Positions 36,925 through 45,064 of a stretch of DNA of 64,000 bases are shown in pieces. The position numbers and the translations under genes are program-made. The stretch spans positions 96,044 to 160,043 of the forward strand of contig NZ_DGUZ01000002.1 in NCBI RefSeq assembly GCF_002394865.1, read 5' to 3'. Source of the DNA: Fibrobacter sp. UBA4297. Its GTDB lineage: Bacteria > Fibrobacterota > Fibrobacteria > Fibrobacterales > Fibrobacteraceae. The notes under the pieces were generated by a model, which made no database searches, had not been told where the DNA came from, and saw nothing but the letters and a program-made list of their open reading frames with translations. Each line of letters opens with the position of its first letter. Within the stretch, counting starts at the first letter, position 1.

Positions 36925-37317
36925 GTGGAATACAAGACGCAAACGCGACAAATGATCATGGATCTTATCGCCAAGAATCCCGATAGGATTTTCAGGGCTT
37001 CCGAGATTGCGCGCGCCTTGCCAAACATTTCGCCAAGCACCATCTACCGCAATCTTTCTCGTCTCGAAAAATCGAACATAGTGCAAATTGTGGGCGCAGA
37101 GGTGAACAACGAGCTCCAATATCGCTATACAGGACCCGGTCGCTGTGAATCAAAGATGCATCTCGTCTGCAAAGATTGCGGCAAATTTTTCCATTTAGAA
37201 GGCCCCGCGCTTCGACTTCTCAAGCATTCCATTTCACGTTTAAACGGTTTCATTCTTGACCAGCAGCAATCGGTTTTGCTCGGTCATTGCGCGGCATGCA
37301 GCAGGCAAGCTAGATAG
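36925..37317 (+). CDS. zur: Fur-family metalloregulator, probably Zur
   Basis: The 130-residue repressor starts at the GTG at 36925, chosen because GAGG lies 5 nt before it and the protein then begins at the normal Fur start; longer in-frame starts would run through the promoter. The winged helix spans about 7-55 (IFRASEIARALPNISPSTIYRNLSRLEKS). A His/Glu/Cys-rich dimer domain carries the structural zinc site HLVCKDCG (C82, C85) and GHCAAC (C122, C125). Zinc rather than iron control is inferred from znuACB downstream. It is co-transcribed with a small His/Cys-rich gene whose start overlaps its stop. Confidence 0.85.
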   Translation: MEYKTQTRQMIMDLIAKNPDRIFRASEIARALPNISPSTIYRNLSRLEKSNIVQIVGAEVNNELQYRYTGPGRCESKMHLVCKDCGKFFHLEGPALRLLKHSISRLNGFILDQQQSVLLGHCAACSRQAR

Positions 37318-37583
37318 TGATTCATTCTCTGGACAGACTGATTGTCGCAATAGCGCTCTTTTATACGGAGCGCCACATTGACCATCACTGCCACGGCGAG
37401 CATTGTCACACATGCCACCATCTCCACCATTGCCTTGATTTAATTTCAAATTTCTGCTTTGAACTCATAGCGGCCCCGATTCAATTCATCTGTCGCTGTT
37501 TTCTCTTCAAGTTAGTGAAATTCGCAGTCATTACACTGCGTCCAATTACACTTGTTTCTCAAAAAATTTTACTGCTAAATTAG
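37317..37583 (+). CDS. His/Cys-rich small membrane protein of the zinc locus
   Basis: The 88-residue product begins with GTG sharing one base with the regulator stop (TAGTGA), so it is translationally coupled. The N-terminus is hydrophobic (LDRLIVAIALFY). Then comes a dense metal-ligand stretch, HIDHHCHGEHCHTCHHLHHC (residues 20-39), with nine His and four Cys, then a hydrophobic C-terminal half. This resembles small CxxC/His proteins that accompany zinc uptake operons. It may buffer or hand over zinc, or shift the regulator's metal supply. The ligand clustering and the overlap make a real gene likely although it is short. Confidence 0.6.
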   Translation: MIHSLDRLIVAIALFYTERHIDHHCHGEHCHTCHHLHHCLDLISNFCFELIAAPIQFICRCFLFKLVKFAVITLRPITLVSQKILLLN

Positions 37584-37624
37584 CAAGTTTATTAACATTA
37601 GACCGTTCGTCTAAACATTTTTCA

Positions 37625-37645
37625 AAGCCTCATTTGAGGCGTTTT
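37625..37645 (+). terminator. Hairpin between the regulator pair and znuA
   Basis: AAAGCCTC, ATTT, GAGGCGTTTT: a 5-bp GC-rich stem with T-run. It could partly separate the zur unit from znuA; a TGCTAAATTAGCA palindrome lies upstream at about 37571-37583. Confidence 0.5.
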
Positions 37646-37686
37646 AAACCATTCAAAAAATTTTAAATTTTTCAAACAAGGTAAAA

Positions 37687-38784
37687 ATGAAAAAGCTTTC
37701 ATTTCGTTCTTTGGCATGCACATTTTTCGCCACGGTAACATTAGCAGCAATATTCTCTGCATTCACAGCATGCAACCCTTCCGCAGAAAGCAAGACGCCA
37801 AAGGCGAACAAGCTTTCCATCGTAACAACAATTTATCCAGAATTCGCCTGGACAAAAGAAATTCTTGGGAATCTTGCCGATTCCAACAACCTCTCACTCC
37901 TCATCAAGAACGGCGTAGATTTGCACAGCTACAAGCCATCGGCACAGGATATCGCAAAGATTGCTAGTGCCGACATGGTTGTTTACGTGGGCGGAGAATC
38001 CGACGAATGGATTGAAGACGCTCTCAAGGCAACTCCCAAAAAAGGCCGCACCGAAATAAGCCTAATGAAAGTCCTCGGTAGCCGCGTCAAGCCTGAAGAA
38101 ATTGTTGAAGGCATGCAAGGAGAGACGAAAGACGAAAGACGAGAGACGAGAGAAGACGCAAAAGAGGACCACGAACATGCAGAAACGCATGAATCAGACG
38201 AGCATGCCGAAGATCACGACCACCACCATCACGATGGAGAAGTTGAAAACGATGAGCACGTTTGGCTCTCGCTAAAGAATGCAGAAATCCTCGTGAAGAA
38301 AATCGCCGAAGGACTCGCAAAAATAGATTCCGTACACGCCTCTAGTTATGAACAAAACGCAACCGCCTACGTCGCAAAAATCAAGGAACTCGACAGTGAA
38401 TACAGCACTGCAATCGAAAAAGCCGCACGCAAGACCGTTCTTTTCGGCGATCGATTTCCTTTTCGCTATCTGGTGGACGATTATGGTATTAAGTATTATG
38501 CCGCGTTTGTTGGCTGTTCCGCCGAAAGCGAGGCAAGTTTCGAGACTATCGCTTTTCTCGCAGGAAAAATGGACTCCGATTCGCTCCCTGCAATTTTCAC
38601 CATCGAAAAAGGAAACAAAAAAATAGCAAGCGCCGTACTTACAACAAGCAAAAGCTCCAAAAACGCCGCTATTCTTACGTTGAATTCGATGCAATCTGTG
38701 ACAGAACAGCAAATTGCAGAAGGTATCGACTACTTAACGATAATGCGTTCCAACCTGGACGTTTTGAAAAAAGCTCTCAACTAA
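37687..38784 (+). CDS. znuA: Zinc ABC transporter substrate-binding lipoprotein ZnuA
   Basis: The 365-residue cluster A-1 binding protein has a lipobox at SAFTAC (Cys29). IVTTIYPEFAWTKEIL opens the fold; NGVDLHSYKPSAQDI carries the first His ligand. A long charged and His-rich loop (about 138-188, HEHAETHESDEHAEDHDHHHH) is the hallmark of zinc-specific ZnuA. NDEHVWLSLKNAEI holds the second His and FGDRFPFRYLVDDYGI the third-ligand region. It captures zinc in the periplasm for ZnuB/ZnuC. The loop is more acidic and contains a run of repeated GAAAGACGA-like bases (38121-38160), suggesting recent expansion. Confidence 0.93.
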   Translation: MKKLSFRSLACTFFATVTLAAIFSAFTACNPSAESKTPKANKLSIVTTIYPEFAWTKEILGNLADSNNLSLLIKNGVDLHSYKPSAQDIAKIASADMVVYVGGESDEWIEDALKATPKKGRTEISLMKVLGSRVKPEEIVEGMQGETKDERRETREDAKEDHEHAETHESDEHAEDHDHHHHDGEVENDEHVWLSLKNAEILVKKIAEGLAKIDSVHASSYEQNATAYVAKIKELDSEYSTAIEKAARKTVLFGDRFPFRYLVDDYGIKYYAAFVGCSAESEASFETIAFLAGKMDSDSLPAIFTIEKGNKKIASAVLTTSKSSKNAAILTLNSMQSVTEQQIAEGIDYLTIMRSNLDVLKKALN

Positions 38785-38799
38785 AATTTTTAACAAATT

Positions 38800-39438
38800 A
38801 TGATTTTGCTCAATTGTCACAATTTAACGCTCGGTTACGGAAGCAAAAATATTCTCAACAGTTTTAACTACGAAATCAACTCTGGAGACTATCTTTGCAT
38901 TGTCGGTAGAAATGGCTGCGGAAAGACGACACTTTTGCGCGGGCTTGCAGGCATTTTACGCCCCAAATCTGGAAAAATCGAACTTTGTGACAATTTAAAG
39001 CGTAAAGAAATCGGCTACCTGCCTCAAATAACAATTGCACAAAAAGACTTTCCCGCCTCCGTCGAGGAAATCGTATTGTCGGCGTTCCAAGGCAAAAGCT
39101 TGCTATTGCCATTTTACGAGAAGGCTCTACGAGAACGAGCTAGCGAGTATTTGGCGCTAACACATACAGAAAATCTGCGAAAAGCAAGTTTCCGTGAGCT
39201 TTCTGGCGGTCAAAAGCAGCGCGTACTTTTAGCACGGGCGCTTTGCGCCGCCGAACGCCTTTTACTTTTAGACGAGCCCGTCACAGGTCTTGATCCAGAT
39301 TCAACAAAGAACATGTACGACATCATCCGCGAACTCCATGAACAAAAGAGAATGACCATCGTGATGGTTACGCACGATGTCGAAGCCGCCCGCAACAACT
39401 CCACCCGAATATTGAATTTCAACGAAATAGCACAATAA
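38800..39438 (+). CDS. znuC: Zinc ABC transporter ATP-binding protein ZnuC
   Basis: The 212-residue ATPase has Walker A VGRNGCGKTTLLRG near 36-49, Q-loop GYLPQ, signature LSGGQKQRVLLARAL near 132-146, Walker B LLLLDEPVTGLD and switch His MVTHD. It starts 15 nt after znuA with no clear ribosome site. It is somewhat short for ZnuC (about 230-250), ending soon after the switch region. It powers zinc import with ZnuB. Confidence 0.92.
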   Translation: MILLNCHNLTLGYGSKNILNSFNYEINSGDYLCIVGRNGCGKTTLLRGLAGILRPKSGKIELCDNLKRKEIGYLPQITIAQKDFPASVEEIVLSAFQGKSLLLPFYEKALRERASEYLALTHTENLRKASFRELSGGQKQRVLLARALCAAERLLLLDEPVTGLDPDSTKNMYDIIRELHEQKRMTIVMVTHDVEAARNNSTRILNFNEIAQ

Positions 39439-39439
39439 C

Positions 39440-39512
39440 GGAGATGCACGCCCAGTGGCGGGCATGACACGACTATAGCAACCTGTTTACTAACCACTAA
39501 TCACTAAACACT
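39440..39512 (-). repeat. REP-like copy C and TTAGT-family repeat inside the znu operon
   Basis: The 79-nt znuC-znuB gap is filled by an inverted copy of the GCCCGC palindromic repeat (39440-39470) and then an inverted TTAGT-family block (ACTAACCACTAATCACTAAAC at about 39488). Such elements in an operon often shape mRNA stability; here they also replace any ribosome site for znuB. Confidence 0.6.
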
Positions 39513-39517
39513 TAGCA

Positions 39518-40360
39518 ATGTTCGATAAACTATTCTTCTATCTAGATTTCCCTTTTGTTCGTTACGCCATCATCGTAGGGACGCTCATTTCGCTTTGTTC
39601 ATCTCTGCTGGGAGTCACACTTGTACTTAAACGATATTCCTACATTGGCGACGGACTTTCTCATGTTGCTTTCGGCGCACTCGCTATCGCATCTGTTCTA
39701 AAAGTCTCAAACAACATGTTCATCATTTTGCCCGTCACCATCGTGGTTGCCATTTTGCTCCTCTGTAGGAGCAAGGATACCCGCGTCAAGGGCGATGCCG
39801 CTATCGCAATGGTTTCTGCAGGGGCACTCGCTATCGGTTATTTGCTGATGAACATTTTTTCAACATCTGGAAATGTCGCAGGAGATGTCTGCACAACGCT
39901 TTTCGGCTCTATGTCAATTTTAACGCTAACTGCCACGGATGTTTATCTATGCATAATACTTTCCACAACTGTTCTCATTACCTTTATTTTATTCTACCAC
40001 AAGATTTTCGCAATCACATTTGACGAGAATTTTGCGCGGGCAACAGGCGTAAACGTTAACTTTTTCAACCTGCTCATAGCAATAATCATCGCCGTCATTA
40101 TCGTGCTTGCCATGAACCTTGTCGGAGCACTCCTCGTTTCAGCACTTGTTGTATTCCCGGCGCTTTCTGCCATGCGGGTTTTCAAGAGTTTCTTTTCCGT
40201 CACAATCGCAGCGGCGAGCATTTCGGTCATCTGTTCACTTATCGGGATACTCACAGCTATTTTAGCAGGCACCCCTGCTGGCTCCACCATCGTCGCGATG
40301 GATATTAGCGCGTTCATTGTTTGCTATACGATAAACGCCATCTGTAATAGAAGAATATAA
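39518..40360 (+). CDS. znuB: Zinc ABC transporter permease ZnuB
   Basis: The 280-residue permease of the ABC-3 family has about eight membrane helices. Conserved segments include FVRYAIIVGTLISLCSSLLGV, LVLKRYSYIGDGLSHVAFGA (family signature) and MNLVGALLVSALVVFPALSA. No Shine-Dalgarno is visible before the ATG. It forms the transmembrane channel for ZnuA-delivered zinc with ZnuC. Confidence 0.92.
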   Translation: MFDKLFFYLDFPFVRYAIIVGTLISLCSSLLGVTLVLKRYSYIGDGLSHVAFGALAIASVLKVSNNMFIILPVTIVVAILLLCRSKDTRVKGDAAIAMVSAGALAIGYLLMNIFSTSGNVAGDVCTTLFGSMSILTLTATDVYLCIILSTTVLITFILFYHKIFAITFDENFARATGVNVNFFNLLIAIIIAVIIVLAMNLVGALLVSALVVFPALSAMRVFKSFFSVTIAAASISVICSLIGILTAILAGTPAGSTIVAMDISAFIVCYTINAICNRRI

Positions 40361-40361
40361 T

Positions 40362-40790
40362 TTGTTCAGACTATTCATTGCAATATTTCTTTGCATATTT
40401 ATTGCTACAGCATCTTCATTTGCCAAGGGCAACGCCCCAGCAAACCATGTCGACATAGACCTCACAAAGATGAGCAGTACCATGGTTTTCACGATGGTCT
40501 ACAAAATGGTTTCCGAACCGCATAAATTTGTCGGCAAGAAAATCAAGATGAAAGGAATTTTTTCAAGCTATTACGATGAAACGGTAGATCGTCGCTTTTT
40601 CGGATGCATCATCAAGGACGCTCTCGCCTGTTGTTCACAAGGACTCGCCTTTGAAAGCGCTTTACCCCGGAAATTTCCTAGCGAATATCCCAAAGAAGGG
40701 TCTGAAATCACAATCATCGGAACTTTTGAATTCGAAAAAGACGAAGACGGCATCGGATTCCCCATTATACAAAACGCTCTCCTTTTTTAG
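40362..40790 (+). CDS. Exported OB-like protein with GCI..CC motif, zinc operon
   Basis: The 142-residue product has a TTG start 1 nt after the znuB stop. A signal peptide (LFIAIFLCIFIATASSFAKG) leads to a small strand-rich domain: KFVGKKIKMKGIFSSYY, GCIIKDALACCSQGLAFE and EGSEITIIGTFE. The layout resembles an OB-type fold protein seen near zinc transporters and with TIGR03943-like proteins, in which the Cys residues could bind metal. Tight spacing with znuB and the next small gene places it in the operon. The exact role is unknown. Confidence 0.65.
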   Translation: MFRLFIAIFLCIFIATASSFAKGNAPANHVDIDLTKMSSTMVFTMVYKMVSEPHKFVGKKIKMKGIFSSYYDETVDRRFFGCIIKDALACCSQGLAFESALPRKFPSEYPKEGSEITIIGTFEFEKDEDGIGFPIIQNALLF

Positions 40791-40793
40791 CTA

Positions 40794-40964
40794 ATGAATC
40801 ACTTTTCTCTCATGCGCAAGTTCATCATCGTGCTTTTAGCAGCATGCCTTTTGGACATTGCCGAGCATCACCACGATGATTTTGAGGAGCACGAAGACTG
40901 TCCCATTTGCGCACTGATTCACGATGGTTTCGATTACGACAACATCACAACACAAATACCCTAA
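40794..40964 (+). CDS. 56-residue His/Cys-rich exported or membrane peptide
   Basis: ATG at 40794, 3 nt after the previous stop, gives MNHFSLMRKFIIVLLAACL as a hydrophobic N-terminus, then AEHHHDDFEEHEDCPICALIH with clustered His, Asp/Glu and a CPIC pair, then a short acidic tail. The CPxC-His pattern and position in the zinc operon suggest a metal-binding small protein, similar in style to the 88-residue protein at 37317. No Shine-Dalgarno is obvious; reinitiation after the close upstream stop is plausible. Confidence 0.55.
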   Translation: MNHFSLMRKFIIVLLAACLLDIAEHHHDDFEEHEDCPICALIHDGFDYDNITTQIP

Positions 40965-40975
40965 CAGCAACAATC

Positions 40976-41015
40976 TTCTAGGCGTCTAGATTTACACCTC
41001 GCTAGACGTCTAGAA
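40976..41015 (+). promoter_or_regulatory. Double palindrome between zinc-operon genes
   Basis: TTCTAGGCGTCTAG (40976-40989) and CTAGACGTCTAGAA (41002-41015) are inverted copies with one mismatch. The second contains the perfect palindrome CTAGACGTCTAG; the first has the same core with one change. No T-run follows, so an operator pair or an mRNA hairpin guarding the next gene is more likely than a terminator. Confidence 0.5.
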
Positions 41016-41046
41016 GTGATATACCCATTTAAAAAGGTCATTACAA

Positions 41047-41592
41047 ATGAAGAAATTTCAATTTTTGGCTCTTGCCATTTTCGCATTCCTCTTCGCCGCT
41101 TGTGGCGACAGCAATTCCACCTCCACCGAACAGCACGAGCACTTCGATGTCGAAGGCTGGAAACTCAATTCCGCAGAATGGGAACCGCTCTACAGCGTTT
41201 ACCGTGGCAAGGAAGATTCTAAGCTTCCGGGACTTAAAGTCAACGCCAACTGTATGAGCGCCCACATTCACATCAAATTCATCGACGATGACAACAAGGA
41301 AATCGCAGGTCCGAAGGATGACGAGCACACCCTCGGCTGGGAAGTCGGTGATGACAAGATTCTCGACATCGAATGGGAAGGCGGATGGGGATTCCACCTC
41401 AAGGGTCTTAAGGAAGGTGAAACGACATTAATCCTTAAGGTCAAGCATCACGACCATGCCGATGCAAAGACGCCCGAAATCAAGGTCACCATCGAAAAAG
41501 CTTTAGATGCAGACAAGTGCCCATTCCAAGAAGATGAAGAAGAAGGCAAAGAACACGATTACGAACATGAACACGAGCATGATCATGAATAA
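41047..41592 (+). CDS. His-rich lipoprotein of the zinc locus
   Basis: The 181-residue protein has lipobox LFAAC (Cys19). The mature part begins with a Thr/Ser and His-containing EQHEHFDVEGW, then a strand-rich body (ILDIEWEGGWGFHLKGLKEGETTLILKVKHHDHADA). It ends with an acidic/His tail (EHDYEHEHEHDHE). Such His/Glu tails bind divalent metals, and with its position after znuACB this suggests a surface or periplasmic zinc-binding protein. The ATG has only a weak AAAGG at 41031-41035. I recognise no named family. Confidence 0.68.
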   Translation: MKKFQFLALAIFAFLFAACGDSNSTSTEQHEHFDVEGWKLNSAEWEPLYSVYRGKEDSKLPGLKVNANCMSAHIHIKFIDDDNKEIAGPKDDEHTLGWEVGDDKILDIEWEGGWGFHLKGLKEGETTLILKVKHHDHADAKTPEIKVTIEKALDADKCPFQEDEEEGKEHDYEHEHEHDHE

Positions 41593-41617
41593 CACCCTTT
41601 TTAGGGCTGCCATGGGG

Positions 41618-41640
41618 GCCTCCTTTTAGGAGGCTTCCTT
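41618..41640 (+). terminator. Terminator after the His-rich lipoprotein gene
   Basis: GCCTCC, TTTTA, GGAGGC, then TTCCTTCATTTTT. The T-tract is interrupted, so efficiency is uncertain. Confidence 0.6.
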
Positions 41641-41649
41641 CATTTTTCG

Positions 41650-42844
41650 TTTGCCCAGGAATTTATTCAGGATTTAGGCAATTCGACCATTGTAGACGAA
41701 CAATCTAGTGAAATAATTTTAGATGGGCTCCGCAAAGACGAAGTTTTAAAAGACGAAAAGCTCGACCGCAAAATTTCAACAACCATTGCAGAGACAATTA
41801 AAAACGAGCCCGACATCGCCATACGCTCCATGGGCCCCGCCGCCCGCAAACGCAAACATTAACGGCCTTTCGATCAAAGGAGAAGTTTCAGCCCGCAACA
41901 TGGGCGACATGGAAACCGCCAAGGGCACACTTAAAAATACCGAAATTGACAACAAAGGCTTTGCCGTCGGGTTCATCGGAGGCCACCCCAACGGCGTTGA
42001 TATCGAGCTATTCAAGCGCGACCTGACTTTACAGGGCATCTACACGCTCCATTGAAATGGGCGGTTATGTTTTTACACCTCCAACAAATTCATACGCGGC
42101 ATCGCTATTTTCTATCGCTAGTTTAAGCGGATGGGATGGTTTGGAAATTACCTTGTCCGCGCCACGCGCGCCCCGACCATCGAAGAACTCTACAACCAAG
42201 GTCCGCATCTTGCCGCACACACCTACGAACACGGGAACCACAAACTCAATGCCGAAAGCGGTTACGGTGCCGAGCTTGAATTCCGTGATTACGGGGAAAT
42301 ATTCAATTGGCGTGCGTCCGTTCACAGCACATGGTTCTTGAATTACCTCGCTCCACGCGCTACTGGCGACACCAACTGGTCCCAACTTTTGCCAATCTAC
42401 CAAGTCAGCGGTGACAACGCACTCCTCATGGGAGCAAGCGCTTCCGTAGAAACCATCACAGATTTGGGATTTTACGCCCAAGCGGGAGTAAGTCACGTCT
42501 GCGGATTCTATCAAAACGAAAACTGGAGCGACATGCCGCAAATTCCACCATTCAAAATGCACGGCGAAATAGCCTATCTCTGGACTCACGTTCGCACAGG
42601 AATCAGCACAGAATTTGCGCTCGCGCAAAACCGCCTAGACCGCTACGAACAACGCACCCCCGGCTACATCACGTTCAGTGCCCTTCTAGAATTCCATTGG
42701 GCGCTTACGCTCGCTAATTACAGCATCATCCTCCGTGGCGATAACTTGTTCAATGCCGATGTTCGCAACCATCTTTCGCGCCTCAAATCCGTCATGCCCG
42801 ATAAAGGCAGAAACATAAGTTTCCTCGCCAAAGCGGAGTTCTAA
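41650..42844 (+). pseudogene. Eroded TonB-dependent receptor, probably ZnuD-like
   Basis: Separate pieces in different frames follow the order of one receptor. Piece 1 (41650-41862) opens FAQEF (signal-peptide end) and runs to ETIKNEPDIAIRSMGPAARKRKH, the start of the plug domain, then stops. Piece 2 (about 41850-42055) has ARNMGDMETAKGTLKNTEI and FIGGHPNGVDIELFKRD from the barrel. Piece 3 (42057 to 42844) changes frame near 42140 and holds RAPTIEELYNQGPHLAAHTYE and a run of barrel strands ending in LAKAEF. The signal peptide, most of the plug and large barrel parts are gone. GPH..A..YEHGN fits zinc receptors such as ZnuD, as does the location next to znuACB. Confidence 0.75.
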
Positions 42845-42894
42845 AAAAGGGTCTCCGCCCCATTTTTTATCATATAAATTTTTTCTGAATATTA

Positions 42895-43188
42895 CTATCC
42901 ATCATAATCACCATTATCCCCTATAGGGCCATAATAAATATGTGCTGATGATTTTAGGGTAATATTTCTTTTTATAGCACTTCTTTTTATTTGAATATCA
43001 CACTCAGATCGTGCTTCATATTCTATTCCTTTTATTTTGAAATAGATACGCTTTCGGCTAAATCCTTCTTTACCAAAACATATCGTAGCATTTGAAAACG
43101 TTAGTGATGATGATATGTTATTTTTTTGATGGTTCTTTTTTTGTATTTTTTCTTTTAACTGCTTTCGCGTTATTTTTTTTGTCATCAT
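42895..43188 (-). CDS. Uncharacterised 97-residue basic protein in a low-GC patch
   Basis: The frame overlaps the 3' end of the upstream membrane-protein gene by 71 nt. The N-terminus is extremely Lys/Gln-rich (KITRKQLKEKIQKKNHQKNN); the rest has a small beta-rich look (KGEEG-like turns, KIKGIEYEARSECDIQIKRS) with two Cys. No family recognised. The overlap and low-GC setting leave it uncertain whether it is a coupled gene or a frameshifted tail of its neighbour. Confidence 0.4.
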   Translation of the reverse strand: MMTKKITRKQLKEKIQKKNHQKNNISSSLTFSNATICFGKEGFSRKRIYFKIKGIEYEARSECDIQIKRSAIKRNITLKSSAHIYYGPIGDNGDYDG

Positions 43189-43915
43189 AAATAAAATCAG
43201 GCTCCCATTTGTTTAAAGCATTTTCACTGTTCATTCTGCATTCATTTATTAAAACAATCGGTTGAGCAGAAATTTTTTTTTCATTTTCACAATTTATTTC
43301 TTTTTTTTGTAAATTGGAAAAATTGTGGCATTCAAAATAAACAACATCACACAAGCAAATTAATGCAATTACAGATGATGCAAATATACCATTTTTTAAG
43401 CAACATACGGATTTTTGTTTTTCTTTATTGTTTTTTAAATACATATTACTAAAACGTATATTGGCAGCAATTTTTTCCACAATAAGGCCATCTTTTATTT
43501 CATCCTTTGTCTTACTAGGACTATTTTTTTCTTCACTTTCTATGTATTCAAGATGATTTCCTAGAGAATCCTTATACCTATAATTCATAGTAAGGCTTGA
43601 ACTCAGCACATATACGGAATAAGCTACAGCAATAGCCAAAAGAGCAACGAAAATCAAAAAAAAGACATCATTATCTAAAATGAATTTTTGGGGAATTCTC
43701 ATTGCAAACACATACAAAGCAACAGATAAACTAATTATATGAGGAATAAATCCAGTAAGTTCACCATTTAACTGAATTCTATAATTGTATTGACTTTGGA
43801 AATCAGCATTAGACACTTTTTCAAGAGAATCTTCATCTTGATATCCTTTTTTAATGCATTTCCTTACAGCATCTTTAATTTGTTCTATATTTTCAGTATC
43901 ATTTAGCATATACAA
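43118..43915 (-). CDS. Uncharacterised membrane protein in a low-GC patch
   Basis: The 265-residue protein has three likely membrane helices: about 55-72 (TGFIPHIISLSVALYVFAM), 82-105 (VFFLIFVALLAIAVAYSVYVL) and 178-195 (GIFASSVIALICLCDVVYF). A charged cytoplasmic-looking loop lies between the second and third, and a Lys/Asn-rich tail follows. The arrangement is reminiscent of small two-plus-one TM accessory proteins, but I recognise no family. Base composition is far more AT-rich than the flanking zinc and DUF58 genes, so recent acquisition is likely. Confidence 0.6.
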   Translation of the reverse strand: MYMLNDTENIEQIKDAVRKCIKKGYQDEDSLEKVSNADFQSQYNYRIQLNGELTGFIPHIISLSVALYVFAMRIPQKFILDNDVFFLIFVALLAIAVAYSVYVLSSSLTMNYRYKDSLGNHLEYIESEEKNSPSKTKDEIKDGLIVEKIAANIRFSNMYLKNNKEKQKSVCCLKNGIFASSVIALICLCDVVYFECHNFSNLQKKEINCENEKKISAQPIVLINECRMNSENALNKWEPDFIYDDKKNNAKAVKRKNTKKEPSKK

Positions 43916-44124
43916 AATTCCTATTTTCTGTATTCAGTAATATAGTTATTATTTTACAATAGATAAAGTATATGCTTTGATTACAATTAAAAACATTCAT
44001 CTTTTAAAGTATTTTTCTTCAATATTAATATCACATAACAAAAAGAGCATATAGATTGCACCTTTTGCATGGTCTCTTCTGCACAATATTTGTATATTCT
44101 TTAGCGTAAAAAAGAAGAATTACG

Positions 44125-45030
44125 ATGGCCGATAAAGAATTGCTTGATAAAGAAGTTTTAAAGACCGTAAGCCGCATTGAACTTTCTGTGCGCGGCACGC
44201 TCGACACCGTGATGACCGGAGCCTACCATAGCTCTTTCAAAGGGAACGGCATGGAATTCAGCGAAGTCCGCGAATACATGCCCGGCGATGACGTGCGTAC
44301 GATTGACTGGAACGTGACGGCACGAACCGGCACGCCTTACGTCAAAAAATTCATCGAAGAACGCGAAATGACCATGCTCCTCATGGTCGACGCTTCCAGC
44401 AGCTCCGAATTCGGTTCCGGCAAGCAAATGAAAGGCGAAGTCATGGCAACGCTCACGGCTCTCCTCGCATTCGCCGCCATCAAGAACAACGACAAAGTCG
44501 GTCTCCTCATTTACACTGACCAAGTCGAACTTTTCATCCCGCCTGAGAAAGGCCGCAAGCACGTGCTTCGCCTCATCCGCGAAATTCTCTACTTCAAACC
44601 GCAGCACCACGGCACCAACACGCAGGTCGCCCTCGAATACGCCGGCAAGATTCTGAACCGCAAAGCCGTGGTCGTCGTAATGAGCGACTTCCTGGACGAA
44701 GGTTTCGAAAACGCATTCAAGATTCTCCGCAAGCGCCACGACGTTCTCGCCGTGTCCGTCGTCGATCCGCGCGAAATGGAACTTCCGCCCGCAGGTCTCG
44801 TAGAACTCGAAGACCCCGAAACCGGCGAAACGCTTTTGATCGATACCGGCGATGCCGCCTTCCGCGAAGCATTCGCCCGCGAAGCCAAACGTCAAGGCAA
44901 AGCAACCAAGGAACTCTTCCAGCGCATGTCGATTGACTTTGTCCGCATCGAGACACACGATGACTTCAAGGAAACGGTCGCCCCGCTCATCGAACACTTT
45001 AGGCGTAGGGCGAAAGCCGCCCGACTCTAA
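44125..45030 (+). CDS. DUF58 domain protein (MoxR-associated)
   Basis: The 301-residue cytoplasmic protein has the DUF58 core: HSSFKGNGMEFSEVREYMPGDDVRTIDW near 33-60, followed by a von Willebrand A-like fold with MLLMVDASSSSEFGSG (MIDAS-like DxSxS) and VVVVMSDFLDEGFE. DUF58 proteins usually sit beside MoxR ATPases and are thought to help insert metals or assemble complexes. Here a MoxR gene lies 16 kb away on the other strand. The gene has AAGAAGAA before its ATG and its own terminator. Confidence 0.88.
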   Translation: MADKELLDKEVLKTVSRIELSVRGTLDTVMTGAYHSSFKGNGMEFSEVREYMPGDDVRTIDWNVTARTGTPYVKKFIEEREMTMLLMVDASSSSEFGSGKQMKGEVMATLTALLAFAAIKNNDKVGLLIYTDQVELFIPPEKGRKHVLRLIREILYFKPQHHGTNTQVALEYAGKILNRKAVVVVMSDFLDEGFENAFKILRKRHDVLAVSVVDPREMELPPAGLVELEDPETGETLLIDTGDAAFREAFAREAKRQGKATKELFQRMSIDFVRIETHDDFKETVAPLIEHFRRRAKAARL

Positions 45031-45036
45031 AGCAAA

Positions 45037-45061
45037 GCGCCCTCCATTCGAGGGCGTTTTT
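45037..45061 (+). terminator. Rho-independent terminator of the DUF58 gene
   Basis: CGCCCTC, loop CATTC, GAGGGCG, then TTTTT. It also lies just past the stop of the converging operon at 45065. Confidence 0.8.
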
Positions 45062-45064
45062 ACA

